A stretch of 64,000 nucleotides of DNA from Streptomyces tibetensis (GCF_007655005.1 NZ_SZVW01000017.1:124001-188000); one strand, 5' to 3'; counted from the stretch's first letter, positions 1 through 8,455 are shown. Notes: generated from the letters alone by a model not told the origin. Numbers and translations: made by a program.

Positions 1-223
1 CGAGACCTGCCGTTCCGCCCGCCTCCGCCGAGCCGGGCTTGGGCAGCGCCGTCTTCGCCGTGTGCTGCCAGGTTCATGCTCACCCACCTATGGCCAGGGG
101 CGGATCCGAAAGCCGCACACGAAACAGCCGCCCAGGCCTTCCGTCGCGACTCCTGCCAACTCCATGCGATAGAAAGGGTGTTCGCCTATGGAGGCGGCCT
201 AGAAGCATTCCTGTGGGGGGACC
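1..223. other. Left-edge non-coding stretch
   Basis: No gene is convincing here; open frames in this stretch lack ribosome sites and recognisable domains. A G-rich Shine-Dalgarno lies at its right end, just before the ATG at 224. Confidence 0.4.
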
Positions 224-1555
224 ATGTTCAGAACTCGGGCGGCTTCGGCCGCCATCGGTGTCGTGACGCTCCTGGCGACCGGCACTCCGGCGGCGAACGC
301 CGCGGAGGCGCAGGCTCCGGATGTGCGGTACGCACACAGCGCCTCGGGCGATCTCGGCACCCTGGAGGTCGGCATCAGCTCCGACAGTGCCATCACCGGC
401 ATCAGGGCCCATCTCGTCTCCGCGGCCACCCAGCAGGAAGTCGCCGTCGTGGAGAACGATGCGTTCGACCTCGTCTCCGGCACCGCGGACAACGGCGTGT
501 GGCGCACGACGAAGCCCCTCGACCTTCCCGACCTGGGCAGCTACGACGTCCGCATCGAGGCCACGGACGCCGACGGCGACCGCGGCACCGACAACAACGC
601 GGGCACCCTCGCCTACTACGTCGCCGCGGTGTTCGAGGACGTACACCCTGACCGCACGGAGATCGACACCGACCACCGCCAGGTGCGCATCGACGGCACC
701 CTGAAGGGTCGCTGGCCGGCGACCCGGGAGCTGAAGCCCCTGGCCGACCACCGGGTCGACCTCGACGTGGACAACTGGACGGAGAACACCGTCCGCACCG
801 ACGCGCAAGGCCACTTCTCCGGCACGGTCAGCGTGAACGACGCGGTGCCGATCCAGGCCGTCTTCAGGCACGACAACGCCAACCCGTACGTGCTGTACGG
901 CGAGTCCGAGTCGACGCGGATCGACATCCGTCAGGTGGCCACCCGCTGGACCTTCCAGGCCCCGGCGGAAGCCCGGACGATCGATTACGGACAGGAGGTC
1001 ACCGTCACAGCGACGCTCGAGCGCGAGACCCGGCAGGGCTGGGTCCCCTTCGAGGGCCAGAGCGGTGGCGTCCTCTACGAGGCCTCCTCAGGCAATGACT
1101 GGAACAGCGTCGGCTACTTCACCACCGACAAGGACGGCAGGTCCGCCACCTTCACCCACACCCCGGACCAGACCGGCACCTTCCGCGTGGCCTCGAACAG
1201 CGACGACCCGTTCATCGCCGAGGCCTCGGCGAACAGCCCCGAGATCACCGTTCTGCGCGCCTCGGTGTTCACCTCGTTCTCGGCCACCCGCACGCAGGAC
1301 CGAGGCGTGCACGTCGAGGGCGCGATGGACTTCCCCGACGGCTGGACACCCGCGGACATCCCGGTGCACATCCAGTACTCGCGAGACGGCAAGCGCTGGA
1401 CGGACCTGGTGACGGCGCAGGCCACCTGGTCCGGAGAGGGTCACGCCTTCTCGGCGGACATCGCCGAGGGTCGGCGGGGTCACTACCGCGCCCACTTCGA
1501 CAAGACGGAATCGTTCCGCTCGGCGACGTCAGAGGTCGTGCGGCTGGGCCGCTGA
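224..1555 (+). CDS. Secreted multi-domain hypothetical protein
   Basis: A 443-residue protein with a Sec-type signal peptide (residues 1 to about 27, hydrophobic core GVVTLLATG, cleavage near ANA-AEA). A run of six G residues sits just before the ATG. The mature part is acidic and rich in Thr, Asp and Val, and looks like consecutive beta-sandwich modules of about 100 residues, as in Ig-like or calcium-rich extracellular proteins. An Asp-rich segment near residues 105-125 (ATDADGDRGTDNN) resembles a calcium-binding loop. No catalytic motif is visible, so function is unknown; a structural or adhesive extracellular role is inference. It converges with the polysaccharide synthase gene to its right. 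Confidence 0.8.
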   Translation: MFRTRAASAAIGVVTLLATGTPAANAAEAQAPDVRYAHSASGDLGTLEVGISSDSAITGIRAHLVSAATQQEVAVVENDAFDLVSGTADNGVWRTTKPLDLPDLGSYDVRIEATDADGDRGTDNNAGTLAYYVAAVFEDVHPDRTEIDTDHRQVRIDGTLKGRWPATRELKPLADHRVDLDVDNWTENTVRTDAQGHFSGTVSVNDAVPIQAVFRHDNANPYVLYGESESTRIDIRQVATRWTFQAPAEARTIDYGQEVTVTATLERETRQGWVPFEGQSGGVLYEASSGNDWNSVGYFTTDKDGRSATFTHTPDQTGTFRVASNSDDPFIAEASANSPEITVLRASVFTSFSATRTQDRGVHVEGAMDFPDGWTPADIPVHIQYSRDGKRWTDLVTAQATWSGEGHAFSADIAEGRRGHYRAHFDKTESFRSATSEVVRLGR

Positions 1556-1565
1556 TGTCCATGGG

Positions 1566-1590
1566 GTGCCGGCACTCACAGCGTCGGCAC
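1566..1590. terminator. Weak hairpin between convergent genes
   Basis: Arms GTGCCG and CGGCAC with a 13-nt loop lie between the stops of the two convergent genes. The stem is short and has no T-tract, so terminator function is only suggested by position. Confidence 0.3.
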
Positions 1591-1597
1591 TGCCCAC

Positions 1598-2890
1598 TCA
1601 AGGCCGCTCGGCGACCGGCACCGGAAGGTTCACCTTGCGCGTGCCCCAATGGGTGGTGCGGGCCTGGGTCAGGGCCCAGTACATGGCAGGGCGGACTATG
1701 AGCAGGTTCAGCAAGGTGACGAGGGGCGTGAGGAAGATCCAGGCGATGACCTTCTGACGAGCCGACAGCTCAGGACGAAGTGCCGCGTACATTCCGGTCT
1801 GGGCGTAGGTCATGATCAGCCAGTAGCCGAGACCCTGCAGGAAGAGCAGCTTGTAGTCGGTGTGGTAGGGCAGCACGAACAGAACCCACACGTAGAGGAT
1901 CGGCATCGTGGCGGTGACGACCAGGCCGTAAAGCCGGAAGAACAACGGGGCAGCCGAGAAGTTGGTGAGCTCCCAGCCGACGTAGCGCCAGTACGACTTG
2001 AACCATCGCACGCGCTGGGTGAACAGCTCGTTGATGTCGGTGGGCATGCTGCTGTAGACCCATGCCTCGTTCACGGCGACCACCTGGCCCCGCTGGAGCG
2101 CGTAGTGCGTCAAACGCCGGTCGTCTCCCGCCGTCCCGGAGGCGACGTAGTCGTCCAGGTTCTCCAGGACGAGCTCCTTGCGGTAGACGGCGAGGATGCC
2201 GGAGGTAGGCGCGACCGCGCCCACCTGCGAGCGGGCCATCCTGGTGACCAGACACCAGGTGACGATCTCGAGGTCGATCACGCGGGTGAGCAGGTTGTGG
2301 GCGTAGTTGGAGACCAGTGTCAGACCGGTGCAGGCCTGGACACGGACGTCCGACATGGCTTTCAGGCAGTGCCACAGCCCCATTCGGTGGACGACCGAAT
2401 CGGAGTCGACGGTCATGATGAGGTCGTACGTCGACGGCTCGACGGTGCGCAGCACGTTCGCCTGCGCCTCACGCTTACCGGCGTTGTCCTGGCGGTGCCA
2501 GGTGACCAGCGGGTGGTCGAAGGGGACCACGGGGATCCTGGAACCATCATCGACGACGTGGATCGCATCGGGCGGACGCACCTGGTCGATGAGCGCCCAC
2601 ACGGTCTTGTGCAGAGCCTCGGCGGGTTCGTTGTACGCGGGGACGATGGCGAGTACCCGGCCCTCGTGGGCGGGCAGGTGGGCGAAGCTTCGGCCCTTGA
2701 TCACCGCGGCCAGCGAGTAGATGAGGACGGCGGTGACGGCGCAGTAGAAGACCAGTGCGGTCCCCCAGGGCTGGGTGCTCCAGTAGAAGTGGTAGATGAG
2801 GGTCCAGGCAGTGGCCGCCAGAGTGGCGGCCACACAGACCCAGGTCTGCCACGGTGCCCGACGGCCCCGCTTGGACGTGCGGTTGGGCAT
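1598..2890 (-). CDS. Hyaluronan synthase-like GT2 membrane glycosyltransferase
   Basis: A processive family-2 glycosyltransferase of 430 residues. Two membrane helices lie at about 14-36 and 43-65, and the cytoplasmic catalytic domain follows. Visible motifs are VPAYNEP (83-89), VVDDGS (112-117), the DXD-type VDSDS (161-165), SGILAVYRKE (230-239), GDDRRL (255-260) and QRVRW (292-296). C-terminal helices probably form the export channel. SGxLxxYR, GDDRxLT and QxxRW are typical of hyaluronan synthases (HasA), with chitin synthase/NodC enzymes as the next relatives. The ATG at 2890 lies 1 nt after the stop of the small membrane gene; the open frame runs further upstream, but only this start fits the gene order. 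With the dehydrogenase it suggests a HasA/HasB-like polysaccharide module; the actual polymer cannot be read from sequence. Confidence 0.88.
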   Translation of the reverse strand: MPNRTSKRGRRAPWQTWVCVAATLAATAWTLIYHFYWSTQPWGTALVFYCAVTAVLIYSLAAVIKGRSFAHLPAHEGRVLAIVPAYNEPAEALHKTVWALIDQVRPPDAIHVVDDGSRIPVVPFDHPLVTWHRQDNAGKREAQANVLRTVEPSTYDLIMTVDSDSVVHRMGLWHCLKAMSDVRVQACTGLTLVSNYAHNLLTRVIDLEIVTWCLVTRMARSQVGAVAPTSGILAVYRKELVLENLDDYVASGTAGDDRRLTHYALQRGQVVAVNEAWVYSSMPTDINELFTQRVRWFKSYWRYVGWELTNFSAAPLFFRLYGLVVTATMPILYVWVLFVLPYHTDYKLLFLQGLGYWLIMTYAQTGMYAALRPELSARQKVIAWIFLTPLVTLLNLLIVRPAMYWALTQARTTHWGTRKVNLPVPVAERP

Positions 2891-2891
2891 A

Positions 2892-3056
2892 TCAGGCACG
2901 CCCTCGCTGGCGGCGGGTGACTGCCCGGTAGGTGAAGGCGCCCAGCAGGACAAGTGTCACCGCGACGGCCAGGACCCAGTTGAGCGAGACGCTGGCGCCG
3001 AACAGGGTGAAGGCTCCTACGCCGGTTCTGGCGAGTGCTCCGTCGTCGTAACCCAT
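2892..3056 (-). CDS. 54-residue single-pass membrane protein
   Basis: A small protein starting MGYDDGALART with one strong membrane helix (about residues 24-43) and a basic tail (TRRQRGRA), suggesting a cytoplasmic C-terminus. The Shine-Dalgarno GGAAGGA is well spaced before the ATG, and the stop is 1 nt from the start of the synthase. Translation coupling and position suggest an accessory subunit or stabiliser of the synthase, but this is inference. No family is recognised. Confidence 0.7.
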   Translation of the reverse strand: MGYDDGALARTGVGAFTLFGASVSLNWVLAVAVTLVLLGAFTYRAVTRRQRGRA

Positions 3057-3187
3057 GTCGTTCTTCCTTCCGGTGTTTTGGGCAGCGCGAAGCAGCCCGG
3101 TGGGTGTCGTGAGGTGGAGTCGTACGCGCCCGACGCGCTCGGTGTACGGCCCGTAGGCGTGGGGGGTGGGTTGCGCCGGGTGCTTTT

Positions 3188-4459
3188 TTAGAGGAGCTCG
3201 ATGTGAGGAGCCGCTGCCATCACGCCTCGGGTGTCCAGTACGTAGCTCGCCTCCGCCGCGAGGCGTTCGAGGTCGAACTCGCCGTGCGGGGTGAGCAGTA
3301 CGACCGCGTCGAAGTCGGCGACGCACGCACCCGTCCCCACCTCCGCTGCTTCCGCTGCGAAGGGGATGGTCAGGCTGCCGCCCTCGGGCAGGTAGGGGTC
3401 CACGACGGTGACGTCCGCCCCCATCTGCCGCAGCCGCTCGGTGACTTCGACGGCCGGTGACTGACGGGCGTCCGAGGTGCCCGGCTTGTAGGCCGCCCCG
3501 AGCGCGAGGATCCGCGCCCCGTGCACGCTCCGCCGGAACCGCCGGCTGAGGGCGTCCTGGAGGCGGCGTACGACGTAGTCCGGCTGGCTCTCGTTGATGT
3601 CCTGGGCCAGCTCGATGAGCCGGAAGGTCTGCCCGTGCCGCGCCTTGACGTGGTGGCTCAGGTAGACCGGGTCGATGGGCAGGCAGTGCCCGCCGACGCC
3701 GGGCCCGGGCAGGAACTTGGTGAACCCGAAGGGCTTGGTCGCGGCCAGTTCCAGCGTGTGCCAGACGTCCACGCCGAGCGTGTGCGCCATCCGCGACAGC
3801 TCGTTGACCAGCGCGATGTTGACGTGCCGGTAGGTGTTCTCGAACACCTTGGCCAGCTCGGCCTCTTCGAGCCCCGAGGCGGGCACGGTGACGTCGGTGA
3901 CGGTGTCGTAGAAGGCCTTCACGCGCTCCAGACAGCCTTCGGTGAGCCCGGCGACGATCTTCGGTGTGTTCTCCAGGCGCCAGTCGGGGTTGCCGGGATC
4001 GATGCGTTCGGGGCTGAACCCGACGTGGAAGTCCCGCCCCGCGACGAGGCCGGAGCCCTCCTCCAGCAGCGGAATGAGGACGTCACGCGTGGTGCCGGGG
4101 TGGGTCGTCGACTCGAGTACGACGGTGGCGCCCGGCTCGATCCACCCGGCGAGCGCACGGCCGGCGGCCCTTACGCAACTCAGGTCCGGGGCACGCTCGG
4201 TGAGCGGCGTGGGCACGGTGATGACGGCGACGTCGAACCCCTTGAGGTCCTGCGGGTCGGAGGTCGCGTAGTAGGCGTCCGAGTCGAGCACCGCCCGGAG
4301 CCGCTCGTCGCCGATGTCCTCGACGTACGACGATCCGGCGGCCAGCGCCTCGCAACGCGCCCGGTCGGGCTCGTAGCCGGTGACGGCGTGCCCGGCCTCG
4401 GCGGCCCTCACGGCCAGGGGCAGGCCGACATAGCCCTGCCCCAGCACACATATGTGCAT
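3188..4459 (-). CDS. UDP-sugar 6-dehydrogenase (WbpA/Ugd family)
   Basis: A 423-residue NAD-dependent nucleotide-sugar dehydrogenase that should oxidise the C6 hydroxyl of a UDP-hexose or UDP-HexNAc to a uronate. It shows the N-terminal Rossmann motif GQGYVG (7-12), SPERIDPG (149-156), and the catalytic-cysteine loop PGPGVGGHCLPIDP with Cys259. PFGF before that loop and HCLPIDP resemble the UDP-GlcNAc/ManNAc dehydrogenases (WbpA, WecC) more than classical UDP-glucose dehydrogenase, so substrate is open. A GGTGAGGA-type ribosome site precedes the ATG. It is first in the leftward set with the membrane peptide and GT2 synthase; a 131-bp gap follows it. Likely role: supplying a uronic-acid precursor for the synthase. 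Confidence 0.9.
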   Translation of the reverse strand: MHICVLGQGYVGLPLAVRAAEAGHAVTGYEPDRARCEALAAGSSYVEDIGDERLRAVLDSDAYYATSDPQDLKGFDVAVITVPTPLTERAPDLSCVRAAGRALAGWIEPGATVVLESTTHPGTTRDVLIPLLEEGSGLVAGRDFHVGFSPERIDPGNPDWRLENTPKIVAGLTEGCLERVKAFYDTVTDVTVPASGLEEAELAKVFENTYRHVNIALVNELSRMAHTLGVDVWHTLELAATKPFGFTKFLPGPGVGGHCLPIDPVYLSHHVKARHGQTFRLIELAQDINESQPDYVVRRLQDALSRRFRRSVHGARILALGAAYKPGTSDARQSPAVEVTERLRQMGADVTVVDPYLPEGGSLTIPFAAEAAEVGTGACVADFDAVVLLTPHGEFDLERLAAEASYVLDTRGVMAAAPHIELL

Positions 4460-4610
4460 GGTGGATTCCTCACCCCTGAAGTACGGCCGTCTGTTCCTGA
4501 GGCAGGCGGCCGTGGCGTGGTACTGCGTGAAAGGCGGCGTGGGAACGGCACCACCGCCGCGTCACCGGACTGCCGGGCCCCCTTGCCCGACCGTGCGCAA
4601 AGCGCAACCG

Positions 4611-4787
4611 GTGATCTTCACAAACCCCCCTCATTTGTGGACTTTCATAGTTCAACAAAAATTCGCTGAACGGAACCCTCTTTACTGTTTCGATACGTGT
4701 GAAGTGCGCTACCAGGCACGGCTGTTGGGGGGTGACGCTCAGTCAATTGCTCGCCGGCAAGCTTGGCAAAGCTTTGTGATCTTCACA
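4611..4787. promoter_or_regulatory. Repeated GTGATCTTCACA elements upstream of polysaccharide genes
   Basis: The 497-bp gap at 4460-4956 has no gene and an AT-rich core unusual for this window. It holds two identical 12-mers, GTGATCTTCACA, at 4611-4622 and 4776-4787. The second is part of a perfect palindrome TGTGA-TCT-TCACA (4775-4787). They lie 150-330 bp upstream of the dehydrogenase start. Position suggests operator sites for a dimeric regulator (GntR-, MarR- or Crp-like); the regulator is unknown. Confidence 0.45.
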
Positions 4788-4956
4788 TTCCGCGGCGAGG
4801 GTGGCCCCGCGAAGGGGCCGGGCAAGTGCAGTAGCGAATATCGCACGCCCCCGAGTGCGCCCCCCAGTACCACCGCATTGCACTGCTCCCGCACGGCTCC
4901 CGGTTACCCGCGGTCAGCCCAGGTGGCAAGGGCTCTTGAGTGCGCTGTGCGTCGTG

Positions 4957-5793
4957 TCAACCGCAGATGAGCTGAGCCACTGCCCGGTCGAAGTCGCCGG
5001 CCGCCAGTGCCTCGGCCGGGATGGTGAAGTACAGCGTCCCGGCGTCGCCCCAGCCCCACCCCAGTTCGGTGTCCTCGGCGAGCTGGAGCAGATGGACGGC
5101 CGGCGTGCCGCCGGCGTCCTTAACCGACACCGGCAGTGTGTGCGAGGTGTCCGGCCAGCCGAAGGCGCAGTGGCTGCCCGCGGTGTTGCCGTCGAGATCC
5201 GCCAGCTCGGTGAGGATCAGCGAGGACACCGCCCAGTGCTCGTCCCGGTCGAACTCCAGGTCGCCGTCCTCGACGTCCCAGCAGTCCGGGAGCATGGTCA
5301 CCTCGACCGCGTGGACGGGCACCGCCGGGTAACTCCGTGCGGGCCGGGGGGCGGTGACCGCGACCGCCCGTGCCGGGTCGGCGGGAATGACGCGCCACAC
5401 CCCGGGCTGGTACACGTCCAGCTTGCGGTACTCCTCGTACGGCAGGTCCGGATCCAGGTAGAAGAAGTTCAGCAGGCCCGGCCGCACGGGCAGTTCGGCA
5501 CCCAGCCAGGGGGCGAGGGCGTCCGTGTCCAGAACGGCGTGCAGGGACAGCGGGACGCCGCTCAGTTCGGGCCAGGCCGTCCCGGGTTCGAGCAGAGCGG
5601 GACCGCCGAGCCGGCACTGACCCGTCGCCCGGGTCCCACCGGTCGCTCGGTTCTCATCGGCCGCTCGGGCCCCACCCATCGCGGAGACCAGCCGGAAGCC
5701 ACGACGGGCCATGGCGGCGAACTGCCGACCGGTCTTCTCACCGAGCCGCTGTGTGCACACGTCGTCGAGGGCGCCGGGGTCGTCGAACTGCAT
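4957..5793 (-). CDS. DUF1963 (YwqG-like) protein
   Basis: A 278-residue cytoplasmic protein of the YwqG/DUF1963 type. Typical features are the segments LGGPALLEPGTAWPE, LLNFFYLDPDL and, near the end, LLQLAEDTELGWGWGDAGTL. The open frame extends to 5919 without a good start; the ATG at 5793 has an AGGA element about 8 nt upstream and fits the family length. Family members have no established biochemical role. It stands alone between a decayed transporter gene and the polysaccharide promoter region. Confidence 0.75.
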   Translation of the reverse strand: MQFDDPGALDDVCTQRLGEKTGRQFAAMARRGFRLVSAMGGARAADENRATGGTRATGQCRLGGPALLEPGTAWPELSGVPLSLHAVLDTDALAPWLGAELPVRPGLLNFFYLDPDLPYEEYRKLDVYQPGVWRVIPADPARAVAVTAPRPARSYPAVPVHAVEVTMLPDCWDVEDGDLEFDRDEHWAVSSLILTELADLDGNTAGSHCAFGWPDTSHTLPVSVKDAGGTPAVHLLQLAEDTELGWGWGDAGTLYFTIPAEALAAGDFDRAVAQLICG

Positions 5794-5949
5794 GGAAGGA
5801 TCCTGCCAATCGCACAGTCGCCCCGCCAGGCCGGTCCGCCCTCGTCGTGTGTGGGCCAGGACTGCGGGTGCGTTGTCTTCGGGTGCTCTGCGCCGGATGC
5901 CGACCCGGTCGTAGGGCACCTCTCTGTTGTCGCGCTGGTCAGGAAGGTG

Positions 5950-6345
5950 TCGTCGCCGTGGGTCCCAGCGCGCGGATCGCGACGTCGATCGCGGTGCTCA
6001 GGCGCCTGGGATCGAGGAACTCATCGACTGGCGCAGCGCTTTAGTCTCGATGAGCGCCTTGGCACTCATCGCGCTGGCCGTACTGCCGGCCGTGCTGTCG
6101 GCACTGGCCGCTTGTTCGCATGCGGCATGGCAGGCGTGATCGGCAACTTCGTCGCCGGTGCGGCGCTGGCGCGCAGGGTGCATCGGAGCGCGCTGATCAT
6201 GGCCGTGTCCGTCGCGGTTACGATGCCGCTCTTCCTGCTGCTGAGCCGGATGACAGATGGCGACGCCATCGTGCTGATCGTCTGGCGGGCTGGTCGGCGG
6301 CTTCCTTGTCGACACGCTCGCCCTCCAGGGTCTCTGGCGGGTAGC
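5950..6345 (+). pseudogene. Decayed MFS transporter fragment
   Basis: Membrane-helix-like peptides recur in different frames over this stretch: ALALIALAVLPAVLSALAAC around 6050-6115, then GNFVAGAALARR and VSVAVTMPLFLLLSRMTD at about 6135-6260, then GGFLVDTLALQGLW in another frame at about 6295-6340. The order and content match the last helices of a major facilitator exporter, but no single frame joins them. The simplest reading is a gene broken by several frameshifts and truncated at its 5' end. Confidence 0.5.
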
Positions 6346-6575
6346 TCGGGGTTGACTCCGGGCATTGCCAACGCCGCGCGGCAGAAGGGGCGTGCGGTCA
6401 TGAGTGAGGCCTCGACGCGTCCGGTGAACTTCTGCCAACAAGCGAACGAGATGGGAACTCACTCGTGGCCGAAACTTTTCTGCGTCCTGCCGCCCATAGG
6501 GTGTGCTAGATTCCGTTCGATTCCGATCAGTCACGCTTCGCGCCCAATCAAGCCAACGTGAACGGAAGTGGACTG

Positions 6576-6588
6576 GGTCATTCTGACC
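6576..6588. promoter_or_regulatory. Palindrome GGTCA-TTC-TGACC
   Basis: A perfect 5-3-5 inverted repeat in the 300-bp non-coding stretch ahead of the I36-like gene. It is about 255 bp from that start, so which gene it serves is unclear. Confidence 0.3.
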
Positions 6589-6766
6589 AAGTGGCCCGGT
6601 CGATCGGAGTTGAGAAACGGGGGAGGAACAGTGCGTCTGGTTCGACGATTCCGCCAGGTGATCATTTCACGTTCTTCGTGAGGGATCCTCGGCTCACCGT
6701 GATGCGCAGAGTCGAGAATTTTGATGCCGCCGCAGCATTCAATGACTGCATTGATTTCTGCTCGAC

Positions 6767-6785
6767 CGCCCGTGTCGGACGGGCG
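6767..6785 (+). other. Stable 7-bp hairpin in leader region
   Basis: CGCCCGT and ACGGGCG pair around a GTCGG loop, 58 bp before the GTG of the next gene. There is no T-tract. It may end upstream transcription or lie in the leader of the secreted-protein gene. Confidence 0.35.
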
Positions 6786-6842
6786 CTCTGTGGTGTCCTC
6801 CCCGAGCCAATTTGTCGTGCACCGGAAGACTAGGGGATCTTC

Positions 6843-7583
6843 GTGCGCATACGCACCCTGCTGACCATTGCGGCCATCGGGTCGGTGGCGCTGACCGGCG
6901 TCACCGTCGCTCCATCCATGGCTGCCGACGAACCGGGCCCGGGGCCCGAGATCGTGTCGGACGTCCTCACGCCCGAGGAAGAGGCACAGGTTCACGCCGC
7001 GGTGGACCCAGCCGACAAGGTCGACATGTACTACAAGGGCGAGAAGGTCGACCCGGCGTCCGACTGGAAGGGCGCGAACATGTGTGTTGAGGTGTCGGAG
7101 GACGGCACGATGCAGTGCTTCGGCAGCGACACCGAGGCCAACAAGTTCCTCGCTGCCCACGCACCCACGGCGGCGGCCCGGGCCGGAGCGAAGCGGGCAC
7201 TGGCGGCCAAGCCGGCGGCGACGCAGAACGTGACCATGGTGGCCCCGCAGGAAGCGGCCATCCAGAGGTACCAGGACTGCCCCAGTAGCTACGTCTGCCT
7301 CTGGCAGAACTCGAACTATTCCGGCAGGCGCCTGCAGTGGCCCACGTACGACACTGCCAAGACTCGTCACCTCGACCAGTACTCGCCGTCGTTCCGGGAC
7401 AAGGCCTCGTCCGCCTTCGTCAACCGACCGCAGCGGGGAGTCGAACTCTACGACTTCCGGAGCGGCATTCCCGACCCTCACCTGTTCCTGGGAGCCGGGT
7501 ACAGCCTGTATTCCAATTTCACGAGCATCGACTACACATACGGTGGCAGCTGGAACGACAAAGCTGACGCCATCAAGTTCTGA
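6843..7583 (+). CDS. Secreted peptidase inhibitor I36 / crystallin-fold protein
   Basis: A 246-residue exported protein. Residues 1-27 form a signal peptide (core LLTIAAIGSVALTGV, cleavage near SMA-ADEP). A variable acidic and Ala-rich region follows, and a C-terminal domain from about 138 carries CPSSYVCLWQNSNYSGRR, typical of the I36 family of Streptomyces metalloprotease inhibitors with a beta/gamma-crystallin fold (YxCLWxxxxYxG). Later repeats of the fold appear as YDFRSG and GAGYSLYSNFTSI. GTG start with AGGGGA upstream. Inhibitor activity is inferred from family; many members are uncharacterised. A strong hairpin follows the stop. Confidence 0.8.
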   Translation: MRIRTLLTIAAIGSVALTGVTVAPSMAADEPGPGPEIVSDVLTPEEEAQVHAAVDPADKVDMYYKGEKVDPASDWKGANMCVEVSEDGTMQCFGSDTEANKFLAAHAPTAAARAGAKRALAAKPAATQNVTMVAPQEAAIQRYQDCPSSYVCLWQNSNYSGRRLQWPTYDTAKTRHLDQYSPSFRDKASSAFVNRPQRGVELYDFRSGIPDPHLFLGAGYSLYSNFTSIDYTYGGSWNDKADAIKF

Positions 7584-7598
7584 TTCAGTCAACTCGCC

Positions 7599-7632
7599 AG
7601 TACCGGCACACCTAACTCTGGGTGCCGGTACT
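7599..7632 (+). terminator. Hairpin after I36-like gene
   Basis: Perfect 11-bp stem AGTACCGGCAC / GTGCCGGTACT with a 12-nt loop, 16 bp after the stop codon. There is no clear T run, as is common in Streptomyces terminators. Confidence 0.75.
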
Positions 7633-7674
7633 CTGACATCTCGCATCCAGTCCAAGCATGCGACGGAGACCTCT

Positions 7675-8109
7675 GTGAAGCGCACCCCCCACACCGCTGC
7701 CGTTCTCACGCTCGGTGCCGTCCTGATCGCCGGAACTGCCGCTTGCAGCACCGACAGTGCCGCGAAGCCCGACAAGATCGGAGTCGTGGAAAAGCTTCCC
7801 GCGGATCCGAATAAGGCGAAGTCGAAGGAGAACGCCCAGGAGTTCCGTTCCTGGGTCAAAGCGCATGGAACCGCCCAGGAGAAGGAAGCGGTCGGACGGG
7901 TGCAGCGCATCATCGGCGAGTGGAACGAAAAGACCGGCAACGCCTACCTCTCGACCGACATCGAGGGCGGGAAGACTCAGGTCGAGGACCCTCAGGCGGC
8001 TGCCACCGCGATCGTGAAGGCATTCGGCGACTGGAAGGACTCGGACCAGGGGTATGCCTCGGTCTATGACGTCTTCGGCAACGCAATGATCACCAACTAC
8101 AAGTTCTGA
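7675..8109 (+). CDS. Small secreted lipoprotein, unknown function
   Basis: A 144-residue lipoprotein. GTG start chosen because GGAGA precedes it and it begins a lipoprotein signal: basic KRTPH, hydrophobic AAVLTLGAVLIAG, then lipobox GTAAC with the acylated Cys near residue 23. The mature part is highly charged and helical (EKEAVGRVQRIIGEWNEKTG). A longer frame runs upstream through the terminator hairpin and is unlikely to be used. No family is recognised. It follows the I36-like gene in the same direction, but the hairpin between them argues for separate transcription. Confidence 0.7.
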   Translation: MKRTPHTAAVLTLGAVLIAGTAACSTDSAAKPDKIGVVEKLPADPNKAKSKENAQEFRSWVKAHGTAQEKEAVGRVQRIIGEWNEKTGNAYLSTDIEGGKTQVEDPQAAATAIVKAFGDWKDSDQGYASVYDVFGNAMITNYKF

Positions 8110-8132
8110 GCGAAGAGTCGGCCCGACTCCGG

Positions 8133-8450
8133 TTGCGCCCGGAGCGTTCGGAAGTGATCTGCACCGTCCACCCGCCTTCGGAGGGTGAGGCGCCTGGGAG
8201 CCGAACGGAACGCCCGTCTGCCGTAGTTGTCTCATGCTTCACCGACGACCGTGGGGGACGCCTGTCCCGTCTGGCCGACATCACCGAAGCGTCCCAGCTG
8301 GACATGGGGGCCGGACTCCTCGCCCACGCCGAGGGCCTGCTCCCCGACGCCGCTGAGGCGCGACTCCGCTTCCGGGCCGAGCGCCTCACCGAGGCCTTGC
8401 GGGACATCCTCCGCGTTGCTGAGAGCCGGGAGCAGAGGACTCGTGGGTGA
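8133..8450 (+). CDS. Hypothetical helical protein or gene remnant
   Basis: The last 70 residues or so (from DDRGGRLSRLADITEAS) read as a well-behaved helical protein with consistent GC-rich third positions, and the stop is 6 nt before a strong terminator. The N-terminal part looks non-coding and the only starts are weak (TTG at 8133). It may be a short real gene with an unidentified start or the 3' end of a deleted gene. No function can be assigned. Confidence 0.4.
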   Translation: MRPERSEVICTVHPPSEGEAPGSRTERPSAVVVSCFTDDRGGRLSRLADITEASQLDMGAGLLAHAEGLLPDAAEARLRFRAERLTEALRDILRVAESREQRTRG

Positions 8451-8455
8451 ACGCC

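Noticed and set aside
4801..6561. 586-codon rightward frame over the DUF1963 gene
   Set aside because: Most of it is the antisense of the DUF1963 gene; only a short hydrophobic part near 6135-6260 is gene-like and is reported as MFS debris.
6558..6833. 91-residue frame before the I36-like gene
   Set aside because: Composition is non-coding and contains the palindrome and hairpin; best read as promoter and leader region.
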